NCBI RefSeq assembly: GCF_023015865.1
Contig: NZ_JALKBC010000003.1
Span: 124,001-188,000, forward strand
Direction: 5' to 3'
From: Arenibacter sp. F26102
GTDB taxonomy: Bacteria; Bacteroidota; Bacteroidia; Flavobacteriales; Flavobacteriaceae
DNA: 64,000 nucleotides
Made by a program: the position numbers and the translations under genes
Shown: positions 25,930-34,058 of the stretch, in pieces
Layout: the number at the start of each line of letters is the position of its first letter
Numbering within the stretch: position 1 is the first letter of the stretch
The notes under the pieces: model-generated
Database searches by the model: none
Seen by the model: the letters and a program-made list of their open reading frames with translations, nothing else
What the model was told of the DNA's origin: nothing

Positions 25930-26743
25930 CATTTTAGAAAATTCTAAATCGGAATATCATAAATTGTCCATTCAAGTTAGCTTGAATGGACTTTCTTTTT
26001 GTGTCTTGGACACACTTTCCAACAAAATTCTTGCTTCTGAAAGGCTGGTATTTGAAAATGAACTTACCCCCTATGCCGTCCAAAAGGAAATAAAGCAGCT
26101 TTTTGAAAAAAACAGAATAAAGGACGTAAAGTTTTCAGAGGTTGTTGTAATACACAGGAACAATCTTTTTAGCCTTGTTCCACAATCCCTTTTCAATAAG
26201 GAAGAATTGGCAAATTATTTAAAATTCAATGCCAGGATCTTAGCCAACGACCATCTGGAATATGATGAAATTAAAAGTTTGGACATGGTTAACGTTTATG
26301 TTCCCTTTATGAATATAAACAATTACATCTATGACCTTTTTGGCGAATTTGAATTTTTGCACCACGGCACCATCCTGATCCAGACTTTGACCAACAGCCA
26401 TGGCAACCTAAGCGAGCCCATTTGTTATATACACCTTATAGAGGGACATATGGACATTACTGTGATTTCCAATAAAAAGTTGATCCTATACAACAACTTT
26501 AGTTTTAACACCAAAGAGGATTTTATATACTATCTTCTATTTACTTTGGAACAATTAAAACTGGATACGGAAACCACTAAACTTAAACTTTTCGGATCCA
26601 TTGAGGAAGGTGATGAATTATATAACATGTGTCATCAATACGTAAGGGATATTTCCATTTTTATCCCCTCCAACACTTCTTTTTGTCATTTTGGGGGATC
26701 GGAAAAGGAAACTATAGATTTTACACAGCTAAATACCCTTTAA
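25907..26743 (+). CDS. DUF3822 family protein
   Basis: A 278-residue cytoplasmic protein with the features of flavobacterial DUF3822: LSIQVSLNGLSFCVLD near the start, VVVIHRNNLFSLVP, and an ILIQTLTNSHG..CYIHLIEGHMDI core that suggests an actin/ASKHA-like fold. The function is unknown. The ATG at 25907 was chosen; a GTG 21 bp earlier is possible. Its TAA overlaps the ATG of rsmD (TAATG). The arrangement hypothetical-DUF3822-rsmD suggests a link to ribosome or RNA maturation, but this is inference. Confidence 0.78.
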   Translation: MTNETTNSILENSKSEYHKLSIQVSLNGLSFCVLDTLSNKILASERLVFENELTPYAVQKEIKQLFEKNRIKDVKFSEVVVIHRNNLFSLVPQSLFNKEELANYLKFNARILANDHLEYDEIKSLDMVNVYVPFMNINNYIYDLFGEFEFLHHGTILIQTLTNSHGNLSEPICYIHLIEGHMDITVISNKKLILYNNFSFNTKEDFIYYLLFTLEQLKLDTETTKLKLFGSIEEGDELYNMCHQYVRDISIFIPSNTSFCHFGGSEKETIDFTQLNTL

Positions 26744-27291
26744 TGCGAATAATTTCCGGCAAAAACAAAGGCCAAAGGCTTACCGCCCCTAAAAAACTCC
26801 CAGTTCGTCCTACAACGGATATGGCAAAAGAAGCTTTGTTCAACATCCTTAACAATCAATACTACTTTAACGATGTAAGCGTATTAGATCTTTTTGCAGG
26901 TACAGGAAATATCAGTTACGAATTTGCTTCCAGAGGTTCAGAAAATATAACTGCTATTGATGCAGACCTAGGGTGTATTCAATATATTACCAAAACGTCC
27001 GCAGACTTGGACTTTCCAATTACTGCCCTGAAGAAAGATGTTTTTCAATATTTGGAAACCAACCCTATAAAGGCCCATATCATCTTTGCCGATCCGCCTT
27101 ACGATCTATCACCGGAAGAATTCTCGGCAATTCCAAAACTGGTTTTTGAAAAACAGCTATTGTTGGAGAATGGTGTTTTGATCATAGAGCATTCCAAACA
27201 TACCGATTTATCCCACTTGGAACATTTCACCAATCACAGAAGATATGGTGGCAGTATCTTTAGTTTTTTCGAGTGGACCGAGGGTAATTGA
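26743..27291 (+). CDS. rsmD: 16S rRNA (guanine(966)-N(2))-methyltransferase
   Basis: A 182-residue SAM-dependent methyltransferase, normal length for RsmD. The N-terminal MRIISGKNKGQRL and RPTTDMAKEALFNIL are family signatures. LDLFAGTGNISYEFASRG binds SAM, and FADPPYDL is the catalytic D/NPPY motif. It methylates G966 of 16S rRNA during 30S assembly. The start is the ATG at 26743 overlapping the previous stop; a longer frame would run into the DUF3822 gene. Confidence 0.94.
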   Translation: MRIISGKNKGQRLTAPKKLPVRPTTDMAKEALFNILNNQYYFNDVSVLDLFAGTGNISYEFASRGSENITAIDADLGCIQYITKTSADLDFPITALKKDVFQYLETNPIKAHIIFADPPYDLSPEEFSAIPKLVFEKQLLLENGVLIIEHSKHTDLSHLEHFTNHRRYGGSIFSFFEWTEGN

Positions 27292-27460
27292 AGTCTTATA
27301 GCAGGCAGTAGTACATTAAAAATAACCTTAAATCCTATTAAGGAACTTTTTAGTTGCGCCTATTTATATAATAAGGCTGATAATTTTTTGGCTACATCTA
27401 CCATTCATATTTACAATTGAACTCTTTGAAGAGGCATTGATTGCAGGGATTTCTCCTCTG

Positions 27461-27621
27461 CTATCATTAATAAACTTATTACCGCCTGCGGGGGCATTAA
27501 TTGAAAAAAAACTTCTCATGGCAGCATTAATAAACAAGATATCGCCTGCGGCGGCATTAATTGAAAAAAACTTCTCATGGCAGCATTAATAAACAAGATA
27601 CCGCCTGCGGCGGCATTAATT
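27461..27621. repeat. Intergenic tandem repeat, unit about 60 bp
   Basis: Unit 27483-27542 and unit 27543-27601 are nearly identical. Each runs from CGCCTGCG through GCATTAATTGAAAAAAA and CTTCTCATGGCAGC to ATTAATAAACAAGATA. A partial third copy covers 27602-27621, and a degenerate one lies before 27483. The unit holds a small GC-rich dyad (CCGC-CT-GCGG) in an AT-rich frame. No ORF or known element matches. Together with the inverted repeat at 27629 it is all that is visible in the 368-bp gap between rsmD and rnpB. Confidence 0.85.
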
Positions 27622-27628
27622 CGACTAC

Positions 27629-27647
27629 GTATTTGCTGTGCAAATAC
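27629..27647. repeat. Perfect inverted repeat GTATTTGC-TGT-GCAAATAC
   Basis: An 8-bp stem with a 3-base loop just beyond the 3' end of rnpB, between it and the tandem repeat. It may support 3'-end formation of RNase P RNA, although it lies after, not before, the T-run. Role unassigned. Confidence 0.5.
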
Positions 27648-27659
27648 TGTCTCATTAAA

Positions 27660-27974
27660 AAAAAGCAGGTCATAAGCCGGATTCTGTTGACCTTGAATTA
27701 CTTCATGGCCTCCTTATCATTTATCTAGGCCAAAAGTTGCCCTTTGGCTCCAACCGCCTACCCTTCAGCTCGAGCGTGCAGCCCTCAAACACTGATTTAC
27801 ATGACGTTGCACCGTATAGAGTTTACCTGGTTTCACTACAGCATAACCTGTACATACTTTCTGTTGCACTTGTCCTCATCTCACGACGGACGGGCGTTAC
27901 CCGCTATACTGCACTATGGTGTCCGGACTTTCCTCCCCCCACGGAACGCGGGGAGCGATAAGGCGACCTGCTAC
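27660..27974 (-). ncRNA. rnpB: RNase P RNA, bacterial class A
   Basis: Read on the - strand the sequence has the conserved core GAGGAAAGTCCGGAC near the 5' side and ACAGAATCCGGCTTATGA at the 3' end. The P1 helix is formed by AGCAGGTC (27972-27965) and GACCTGCT (27671-27664). A run of eight U residues follows the 3' P1 strand as terminator. It is the catalytic subunit of RNase P, processing tRNA 5' ends. Short + strand open frames across it are not genes. It is convergent with rsmD and divergent from dnaX. Confidence 0.96.
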
Positions 27975-27976
27975 TG

Positions 27977-27984
27977 CAAAGGTA
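27977..27984 (-). promoter_or_regulatory. -7 box TACCTTTG of rnpB
   Basis: On the - strand TACCTTTG ends about five bases before the P1 helix of rnpB, exactly where the RNA should start. A TTTG at 28013-28010 lies 25 bp upstream, slightly farther than usual for a -33 box. Confidence 0.55.
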
Positions 27985-28053
27985 ATTCAATTGTTGATAA
28001 ATAAAATATCAAAGAAAGTTAAATAGGCCCTTTAATGCAATGCTATTTTTATA

Positions 28054-28085
28054 TTTGTACTTCACCCTTTTGCGTAGTATTTTTG
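28054..28085 (+). promoter_or_regulatory. Promoter of dnaX (TTTG - 20 bp - TATTTTTG)
   Basis: TTTG at 28054-28057 and TATTTTTG at 28078-28085 with a 20-bp spacer fit the Bacteroidota consensus. Predicted start about 28092, leader about 16 nt to the TTG start codon at 28108. Confidence 0.6.
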
Positions 28086-28107
28086 CGCTGAATTTAAGTT
28101 GATAGCC

Positions 28108-29184
28108 TTGGAACCTTTTATAGTATCCGCCCGAAAATACAGGCCCCAAACATTTAAGGATGTTGTTGGGCAGCAGGCTATTACCAATACTTTGACCAAT
28201 GCCATAGACAACAATCACCTGGCACAGGCCCTATTGTTTACAGGTCCAAGAGGTGTTGGCAAAACCACTTGTGCCCGAATATTGGCCAAACAAATCAACC
28301 AAGATGGCAGGGCACCTGAAGATGAAGACTTTGCTTTTAATATATTTGAGCTCGATGCTGCGTCCAACAATTCCGTGGATGATATAAGGGAGCTTACCAG
28401 TCAAGTTCGCATACCTCCCCAAGTAGGAAAATATAAGGTATACATTATTGATGAGGTACATATGCTATCCCAGGCTGCCTTTAATGCTTTCTTAAAAACG
28501 CTGGAGGAACCACCTGCACATGCCATTTTTATATTGGCCACGACAGAAAAGCATAAGATTATCCCAACCATCCTGTCCCGTTGCCAGATATTCGATTTTA
28601 AACGTATTACGGTTAAGGATGCCGCGGAATACCTGAAATATATTGCGGAGAACCAAGAAATTGATGCCGAGGACGATGCACTCCATATTATAGCCCAAAA
28701 AGCTGATGGAGCAATGCGCGATGCACTATCCATCTTTGATAGAGTCGTGAGTTACTCCGGTAAAAAACTTACGAGAAAAGCCGTAACGGAGAATTTAAAT
28801 GTTCTGGATTACGACACCTATTTTACGGCTACCGATCTTATTCTAAAGCATGATATTCCTGGCCTATTGATTCTTTTTAATGAAACCTTGGCCAGAGGGT
28901 TCGACGGACACCATTTTATAAGTGGTCTGGCTTCACACTTTAGAGATTTAATGGTATGCCTACACCCATCCACTATTGAACTCTTAGAAGTTGGCGATGA
29001 AGCTAAAAAGCACTATAGCGAACAATCCAAAAAAACTTCAAGTTCCTTTTTACTTACCGCAATTGACATGGCCAATGATTGCGACATTAAGTACAAGACC
29101 AGTAAAAATCAACGACTTCTTGTTGAATTAGCCTTAATGAAATTAGCCTCTATCGATTTTGATGGAGAAAAAAAAAAAGTCTGA
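28108..29184 (+). CDS. dnaX: DNA polymerase III clamp-loader subunit gamma/tau, zero-frame (gamma-like) product
   Basis: A 358-residue AAA+ clamp-loader subunit. The start is a TTG at 28108 (MEPFIVSARKYRP), which fits flavobacterial DnaX better than the TTG nine bases earlier. Walker A TGPRGVGKTT, Walker B YIIDEVHML, sensor 1 ATTEKHKIIPTILSRCQ and sensor 2 ADGAMRDALS are present. The zinc-binding cysteines of E. coli DnaX are absent, as I recall for this family in Flavobacteria. Domain III ends at an 11-A run (29168-29178), after which this frame adds Val and stops. The tau-specific C-terminus continues in the +1 frame from 29159 to 29947. Programmed slippage or an error in the A-run are the two explanations. 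Confidence 0.9.
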   Translation: MEPFIVSARKYRPQTFKDVVGQQAITNTLTNAIDNNHLAQALLFTGPRGVGKTTCARILAKQINQDGRAPEDEDFAFNIFELDAASNNSVDDIRELTSQVRIPPQVGKYKVYIIDEVHMLSQAAFNAFLKTLEEPPAHAIFILATTEKHKIIPTILSRCQIFDFKRITVKDAAEYLKYIAENQEIDAEDDALHIIAQKADGAMRDALSIFDRVVSYSGKKLTRKAVTENLNVLDYDTYFTATDLILKHDIPGLLILFNETLARGFDGHHFISGLASHFRDLMVCLHPSTIELLEVGDEAKKHYSEQSKKTSSSFLLTAIDMANDCDIKYKTSKNQRLLVELALMKLASIDFDGEKKKV

Positions 29185-29947
29185 ATCCCTAGGGAATGGT
29201 CGTAACAAACCAGATTTTATAATTCCAGCATCATTCTATAAAATTAACCGCCCAACTGTGGTGGACAAGGAATTAAAGGCCAAGAAAACAGAAGAAGTTA
29301 TAATTGGCACCACAGCCCATACTACCGAAACCATAAAGGAAGAACAGGGTATTCAGCACCAAACTTCCAACCCAAATACTCCAGATCAGGCTCACCGTAA
29401 GGTGGAGGCGGGCAGCATGGACGTTGCCTTGGAAAAAGATCCAAATCCTACCCCAAGGGCCAAAATAAATCTAAAATCTACCGAAAGGAGGGTTTCAGGT
29501 CTTTCACTTTCCAGCTTAAAGGCAAAAAAAGAACATCAACTAAATAAAAAAGAAGATGTTATTGATGAAAGCAATCTGCCCAAGGCCATATTTACGGAAG
29601 AGGAAATGCAAAAACATTGGGCGGATTTTGTTGATATAATGGACAAAGATGGACGGAAAATTTTAGCATCCAACCTACATTCCGATGTACCCAAGTTAAC
29701 CGAAAATTTTACCATTTGGATAGAATTACCAAATGGCACTATGAAGAAGGAAATTGAGCGGGATAAGTATGATTTAATGGAATACTTAAAATTAAAACTC
29801 AACAATCACTTTATACAATTGCGAATAACGGTCAACGAAGCTACCGCCAAAAAATTTGCTTTTACCCCCGAGGAGAAGTATTTAAAATTACGGGAGAAAA
29901 ATCCGGCCATCGACCTTTTGCGCAAGGAGTTCGATTTAGATATTTAA
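29159..29947 (+). CDS. dnaX: DnaX tau-specific C-terminal region, shifted frame
   Basis: Not an independent gene: this frame joins the preceding one across the A-run. It carries a variable, charged linker (about 130 residues, Lys/Glu/Thr/Pro-rich) and then the conserved C-terminal domain (EEMQKHWADFVDIM... KNPAIDLLRKEFDLDI), which in other species contacts the polymerase and helicase. One A fewer (A10) gives DGEKKKSES, the continuation expected for flavobacterial DnaX. The full tau product would be about 620 residues, normal for the family. Its stop overlaps the 3' end of the convergent TMEM220 gene. Confidence 0.85.
   Translation: MMEKKKKSESLGNGRNKPDFIIPASFYKINRPTVVDKELKAKKTEEVIIGTTAHTTETIKEEQGIQHQTSNPNTPDQAHRKVEAGSMDVALEKDPNPTPRAKINLKSTERRVSGLSLSSLKAKKEHQLNKKEDVIDESNLPKAIFTEEEMQKHWADFVDIMDKDGRKILASNLHSDVPKLTENFTIWIELPNGTMKKEIERDKYDLMEYLKLKLNNHFIQLRITVNEATAKKFAFTPEEKYLKLREKNPAIDLLRKEFDLDI
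29168..29178 (+). other. A11 slippery run in dnaX
   Basis: Eleven consecutive A residues, reading GAA AAA AAA AAA GTC TGA in the zero frame. Loss of one A in the transcript (or gain of two) opens the tau frame. The position at the end of domain III is equivalent to the known dnaX frameshift or slippage sites of E. coli and Thermus thermophilus. Confidence 0.8.
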
Positions 29948-30297
29948 GCCTTTCCAACCTTTTTTATCCTCCAAGCATAAAACAACATCACTAAGGCGTT
30001 TATTATTAGACCCAAAGATTCCCGTGCATGTTCTATATTATTTATATTTCCCCCATCAATGGAAACCCCTTCAAAGTGCTCTGGCCAAAACATATAAGCA
30101 CTTAATAAATAAGCAAACGATAGTATTACCGGCACTATTAAGACCATTTTCTCCATTAAAAACAAAAACGAAGCTATGGCCGCCAATCCATAAATAAAAT
30201 ACCACAGCATGGCATCGGGATCATTGTACTGAAGAAATGCGGCCCAAATAAACAGTATGGTAAATACGGCCGAAATAATCTTGGAAAAAAGTCTCAT
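29944..30297 (-). CDS. TMEM220-family membrane protein at the end of the ebo operon
   Basis: A 117-residue protein with four predicted membrane helices (about residues 7-24, 32-48, 51-70 and 92-110). The conserved LQYNDPDAMLWYFIYGLAA segment between helices 1 and 2 marks the transmembrane 220 family. The function is unknown. The ATG at 30297 lies one base after the eboF stop, so it is almost surely cotranslated with the ebo genes and may be a membrane part of the same pathway. Its 3' end overlaps that of dnaX on the other strand. Confidence 0.82.
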   Translation of the reverse strand: MRLFSKIISAVFTILFIWAAFLQYNDPDAMLWYFIYGLAAIASFLFLMEKMVLIVPVILSFAYLLSAYMFWPEHFEGVSIDGGNINNIEHARESLGLIINALVMLFYAWRIKKVGKA

Positions 30298-30298
30298 A

Positions 30299-31675
30299 CT
30301 ATGAATTTATAATATGGTTTTCTATAATGCCGCAAACTTCTGTCGCCAACAAAGTCTCTTTTAAATCAGCCCCCTTTTTGTTGGAAATTAGGATTGGATG
30401 ATCTTGGGAATCTTCCGGCATTCTACCGTGCGAACCTTTTACCAAAGAGGCGTCCAACGGAATAATGTCCATTATTGTTCTGAAACCTAATTTCTTCTTT
30501 AACAACTTCCAAATAACCTTTGGCATCAATAATTTATCCTTGGGGTCTGATAGCATCTCAACGGGGTCGTATCCAGGCTTTTTGTGAATGTCTACCATTC
30601 TGGCATAATCAGGTGCCTTACTATCATCTAACCAGAAGTAGTAGGTAAACCAAGAATCCTTATCGGCCAACACCACTAAATCCCCACAGCGTTCATGATC
30701 CAATTGTAATTTTTGGATTTCACTGCCCGAAAGCACTTGTTCCACCCCATTAATATTTTTCAATATTGCCTTAACCTTAGCCACATCTTCTTTATTCTTC
30801 ACATAAACATGGGCCATCTGATGATCTGCCACCGCAAAGGCCTTGCTTGCACCTGCATCCAATAATTCCAATCCCCTTTCCATACGAATATCAAGGAATC
30901 CCTCTTGCCTAAGCTTTCTATTTAAATGAATGGGATTGTTAACATTGGTTATACCATATTCGGAAAGCAAAATAACGTGGGCAGATTTGCTTTCATAATG
31001 CTCCACCAACTGCTTAACCACATCGTCTATCTCCCTTAGATCTTTTGATATTTTACTAAAATCCGTACCAAAACGTTGCATATTATAATCCAAATGTGGC
31101 AGATATACCAAGGTCAAGGTAGGATCATGTAATAAATCGGTCTTCAGGGCAGCATCTGCGATCCACTGACTGGATTTAATGGAGGTTTTTGGACCCCAAA
31201 AATGAAAAAGAGGGAATGTACCCAATTCACTTTGCAATTGGTCGCGAAGTTCCGCTGGATAAGAATACACATCAGGGATTTTTCTACCATCGGCCAAATA
31301 ATTTGGTCGTGGAGTAACACTATAATCCACATTGGAATACATATTGTACCACCAAAACATGTTGGCGCAGGTAAAATTTTTATCTTGCCTTTTGAGTCTG
31401 TCCCAAATTTTTTCCGATTGGATCAAACTATTGGATTGTCGCCAAAATTTAACCTCTTGTTCCTCCTTAAAATACCAACCATTTCCCACTATTCCGTGTT
31501 CGGCAGGTGTTTTTCCCGTTAAGTAAGTAGCCTGTACACTACATGTTACTGCGGGTAATTGGGGTGTAACTGTTGCCGATGTACCTTTCTCCAAAAAAGA
31601 CCTAATGAAGGGAGTGTGCTCCCCAATCAATCCCTTTGTTAATCCAACTATGTTAAGTACTACGGTTTTATTCAT
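30299..31675 (-). CDS. eboF: EboF: alkaline phosphatase/nucleotide pyrophosphatase-type hydrolase
   Basis: A 458-residue member of the type I phosphodiesterase/nucleotide pyrophosphatase family, without signal peptide. The nucleophile threonine lies in PAVTCSVQATYLTGKTP (about residue 44). Metal-site residues are in LPHLDYNMQRFG, LLSEYGI and near the end GSHGRMPEDSQDHP. In ebo clusters it presumably hydrolyses a phospho-ester of the pathway metabolite; the substrate is unknown. It lies 3 bp after eboE and 1 bp before the TMEM220 gene. Confidence 0.85.
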   Translation of the reverse strand: MNKTVVLNIVGLTKGLIGEHTPFIRSFLEKGTSATVTPQLPAVTCSVQATYLTGKTPAEHGIVGNGWYFKEEQEVKFWRQSNSLIQSEKIWDRLKRQDKNFTCANMFWWYNMYSNVDYSVTPRPNYLADGRKIPDVYSYPAELRDQLQSELGTFPLFHFWGPKTSIKSSQWIADAALKTDLLHDPTLTLVYLPHLDYNMQRFGTDFSKISKDLREIDDVVKQLVEHYESKSAHVILLSEYGITNVNNPIHLNRKLRQEGFLDIRMERGLELLDAGASKAFAVADHQMAHVYVKNKEDVAKVKAILKNINGVEQVLSGSEIQKLQLDHERCGDLVVLADKDSWFTYYFWLDDSKAPDYARMVDIHKKPGYDPVEMLSDPKDKLLMPKVIWKLLKKKLGFRTIMDIIPLDASLVKGSHGRMPEDSQDHPILISNKKGADLKETLLATEVCGIIENHIINS

Positions 31676-31678
31676 TTC

Positions 31679-32872
31679 TTATATGTTGTTCTTCAACCAC
31701 TCCAATTCACGTACAATGGAATTGGAAAGTTCAGTTTTAAGATTTTTAGGCAATACGTCCCAAGTATAGGTCTCTATTTCCAATTGATCCGAAAATTGAT
31801 CCTTCTTAAGATATTCCAACACCTTGATTATTTGATCCTGGGTGGAAAATAAATTATCATACTTCTCCAAAAAGATGGGAACATGAAAGTGGGATCTTAG
31901 CTCAGGCACCTTTGGCCGTTTCTCCAAAACCTCAGCTAAATCCTTATATGTCACAACTTTGCCCCCAACCTTTTCAGTAACCTGGTGTAAATATGTAGGT
32001 TCATTGAACTGAGCCAAGGAACGCCATATTTCCTCATTTTCACCATCTTTAAAAAGTATTTTAAGGGCCGAACTAACTTGTATTTTGCCAACCTTTATAC
32101 CTGCCTTTCTAAATTTTTCCAAAGTATACTCTGGTTCTTCATAGGCCAAGGAAAAATGACAAACGTCGTAGCATACGGTAATATGCTTTAAAATTAAATC
32201 CTTGGCCTTTTCTTGATCACAGCCCTGGACGTCCATTAATTTACGGGTGGCTATAGGAATCAAATATTCCTCATAGAAGTGAATTACTTCATCGCTATTC
32301 TCCATCATACCATCCGGTTCTGGTTCAATGTCCAAATGAAGACTTTTACCCGTAGTCCTTTCAATATCTGCCAACTGCAAAACCACCTTGGCCATACTTT
32401 CCGCACCTATCGTAAAAGCCTTATGTAGTGCTTCCGATGAAGTATGCCAATGTCGGTAGCTGACAGGCGAAGTAGAGATACCCCCTGAAATACCTTCTGG
32501 GATCAAAAAAGCCAATTGATCAAAAAGACGCTTGGTATAGTCCAATCTTTCACTGGTGGTCCAATCTGGGGCATGTACCATATCCTTTACCCGTTCATTG
32601 TGAAAGTTCCCATATGGGAAACCATTCATGGTAAAGGCATAAAATTGATTTTGGTCCAGCCAATCCTTAAATTCTTTTAAATTATCATCTTCATTGAGCC
32701 CTAAACTTGCAATATTGGACAAACGCAATCCTATTCCAAAGGCAGAATCCGGCGAAACCTCCTTTTTAATTTTAGGTAGATAGGTTTTTAGGCTATTAAA
32801 GGTCTGCTCCCAATCTTCACCCGGATGTATATTGGAACAATAACCAACATGATATTTATTGTCTACTAACAT
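31679..32872 (-). CDS. eboE: EboE: TIM-barrel metabolite traffic protein
   Basis: A 397-residue xylose isomerase-like TIM barrel. The start at 32872 (MLVDNKYHVGYCSNIHPGEDW) matches EboE and overlaps the eboD stop by 7 bp; a longer frame from 32914 lies inside eboD. HLDIEPEPDG and ITVCYDVCHFSLAYEEPEY carry acidic and histidine residues that could hold a divalent metal as in sugar isomerases. In cyanobacteria ebo genes are needed to move the scytonemin precursor to the periplasm, but the reaction of EboE is not established. Confidence 0.87.
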   Translation of the reverse strand: MLVDNKYHVGYCSNIHPGEDWEQTFNSLKTYLPKIKKEVSPDSAFGIGLRLSNIASLGLNEDDNLKEFKDWLDQNQFYAFTMNGFPYGNFHNERVKDMVHAPDWTTSERLDYTKRLFDQLAFLIPEGISGGISTSPVSYRHWHTSSEALHKAFTIGAESMAKVVLQLADIERTTGKSLHLDIEPEPDGMMENSDEVIHFYEEYLIPIATRKLMDVQGCDQEKAKDLILKHITVCYDVCHFSLAYEEPEYTLEKFRKAGIKVGKIQVSSALKILFKDGENEEIWRSLAQFNEPTYLHQVTEKVGGKVVTYKDLAEVLEKRPKVPELRSHFHVPIFLEKYDNLFSTQDQIIKVLEYLKKDQFSDQLEIETYTWDVLPKNLKTELSNSIVRELEWLKNNI

Positions 32873-34047
32873 AAGCTTTTGGATACTTGAGGTTTGTACT
32901 TTTCTTTTAACCAAATTATTGCTTTTCCCATTGTAGCAATATCAATTTCATGCACATCGTGCTTTGCTCCTATTTTAGATATTAATGTTATGGTAAGTTC
33001 TCCTCCTAAATGCTCCCTAAATTCCTGAATACCATTTAGCAACTCATCCAATTCATTATCTTTTTCAATAGGAATATGTAAATTGAACCCAATTTGTTCC
33101 AAAACAATTAATATTCGGTCCAGCGTATCCTTATCAATTAAGCCTGTAAAATTGGCATAGACCAAGTCCAAGGCCATCCCTATGGCTACAGCCTCACCGT
33201 GCCTTAGCTGATAATTGGTCATATATTCCAATTTATGAGCGGCCCAATGTCCAAAATCCAAAGGTCTGGACGAACCACTTTCAAAAGGATCTCCTCCTTG
33301 GGCAATATGCTCCATGTGCATCTCGGCACAGCGATAGATCAAGTACTCCATAGATTCCATTTCGCGTGCCTGAAGTCTCGTACTGTTTTCCTCTATAAAC
33401 TTAAAGAAGGTCTCATCCTTGATCAAAGCCACTTTTACAGCTTCAGCTATTCCTGAAATCCAGTCACGTTGATGTAGAGTGGTTAAAAAATTATTGTCAT
33501 TTATTATAGCATGGGCAGGAGCAAAAGTCCCAAGAAAGTTCTTTTTACCTAAAATATTAAAACTGTTCTTAACGCCTACGGCAGAATCATTCTGTGACAG
33601 TACTGTGGTAGGTATCCTAATAAGTTTCACTCCCCTGTGGGCTATGGCGGCAGCATAACCTACCATATCTATTATAGCACCTCCCCCTATAGCTACAACA
33701 AAGGAATGTCTACAGATTTTATTGTCGTTTATGGCTTTCAAGATACGCTCCACATTTTGGTAGTCGTTCTTACACTGTTCGCCTCCAGCAATCTCCATTT
33801 GCTCAGTAAGATTTATCACGGAACTATTGGCCTTGCAATATGAGGATATCTGTGAGCTTAAATTTGGATGACATTCCTGAACACCACTATCTATAACAAA
33901 AAGCACTTTTACCTTACCCTTTTTATTGTACCCTTCAATAATATCTTTGAACAGAGGATTTTTGGAGCTAAATACATGTTCGGTAAAATGTAACTTATAC
34001 TCATAAGATACTTTGAAGGACTGCTCAATTGGCTTATAATGTGACAT
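32866..34047 (-). CDS. eboD: EboD: 3-dehydroquinate synthase-like sugar phosphate cyclase
   Basis: A 393-residue member of the dehydroquinate synthase-like superfamily. The NAD-binding VAIGGGAIIDMVGYAAA, RIPTTVLSQNDSAVGVKN, and the metal/active-site segments DFGHWAAHKLE and RHGEAVAIGMAL are visible. It probably cyclises a sugar phosphate to a cyclitol, making the polar core that EboC then prenylates; whether the substrate is DAHP or a C7 sugar such as sedoheptulose 7-phosphate cannot be told. It is longer than typical AroB and lies in the ebo operon, so it is unlikely to be the shikimate enzyme. Confidence 0.88.
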   Translation of the reverse strand: MSHYKPIEQSFKVSYEYKLHFTEHVFSSKNPLFKDIIEGYNKKGKVKVLFVIDSGVQECHPNLSSQISSYCKANSSVINLTEQMEIAGGEQCKNDYQNVERILKAINDNKICRHSFVVAIGGGAIIDMVGYAAAIAHRGVKLIRIPTTVLSQNDSAVGVKNSFNILGKKNFLGTFAPAHAIINDNNFLTTLHQRDWISGIAEAVKVALIKDETFFKFIEENSTRLQAREMESMEYLIYRCAEMHMEHIAQGGDPFESGSSRPLDFGHWAAHKLEYMTNYQLRHGEAVAIGMALDLVYANFTGLIDKDTLDRILIVLEQIGFNLHIPIEKDNELDELLNGIQEFREHLGGELTITLISKIGAKHDVHEIDIATMGKAIIWLKEKYKPQVSKSLC

Positions 34048-34058
34048 ACTCTAAAAAG

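Noticed and set aside
27737-28004. Two short + strand frames over 27737-28004
   Set aside because: They lie inside the complement of RNase P RNA, whose conserved core and P1 helix are clear.
32866-34047. Shikimate-pathway 3-dehydroquinate synthase (aroB)
   Set aside because: The protein belongs to the superfamily but is longer and sits in an overlapping ebo operon, so EboD fits better.
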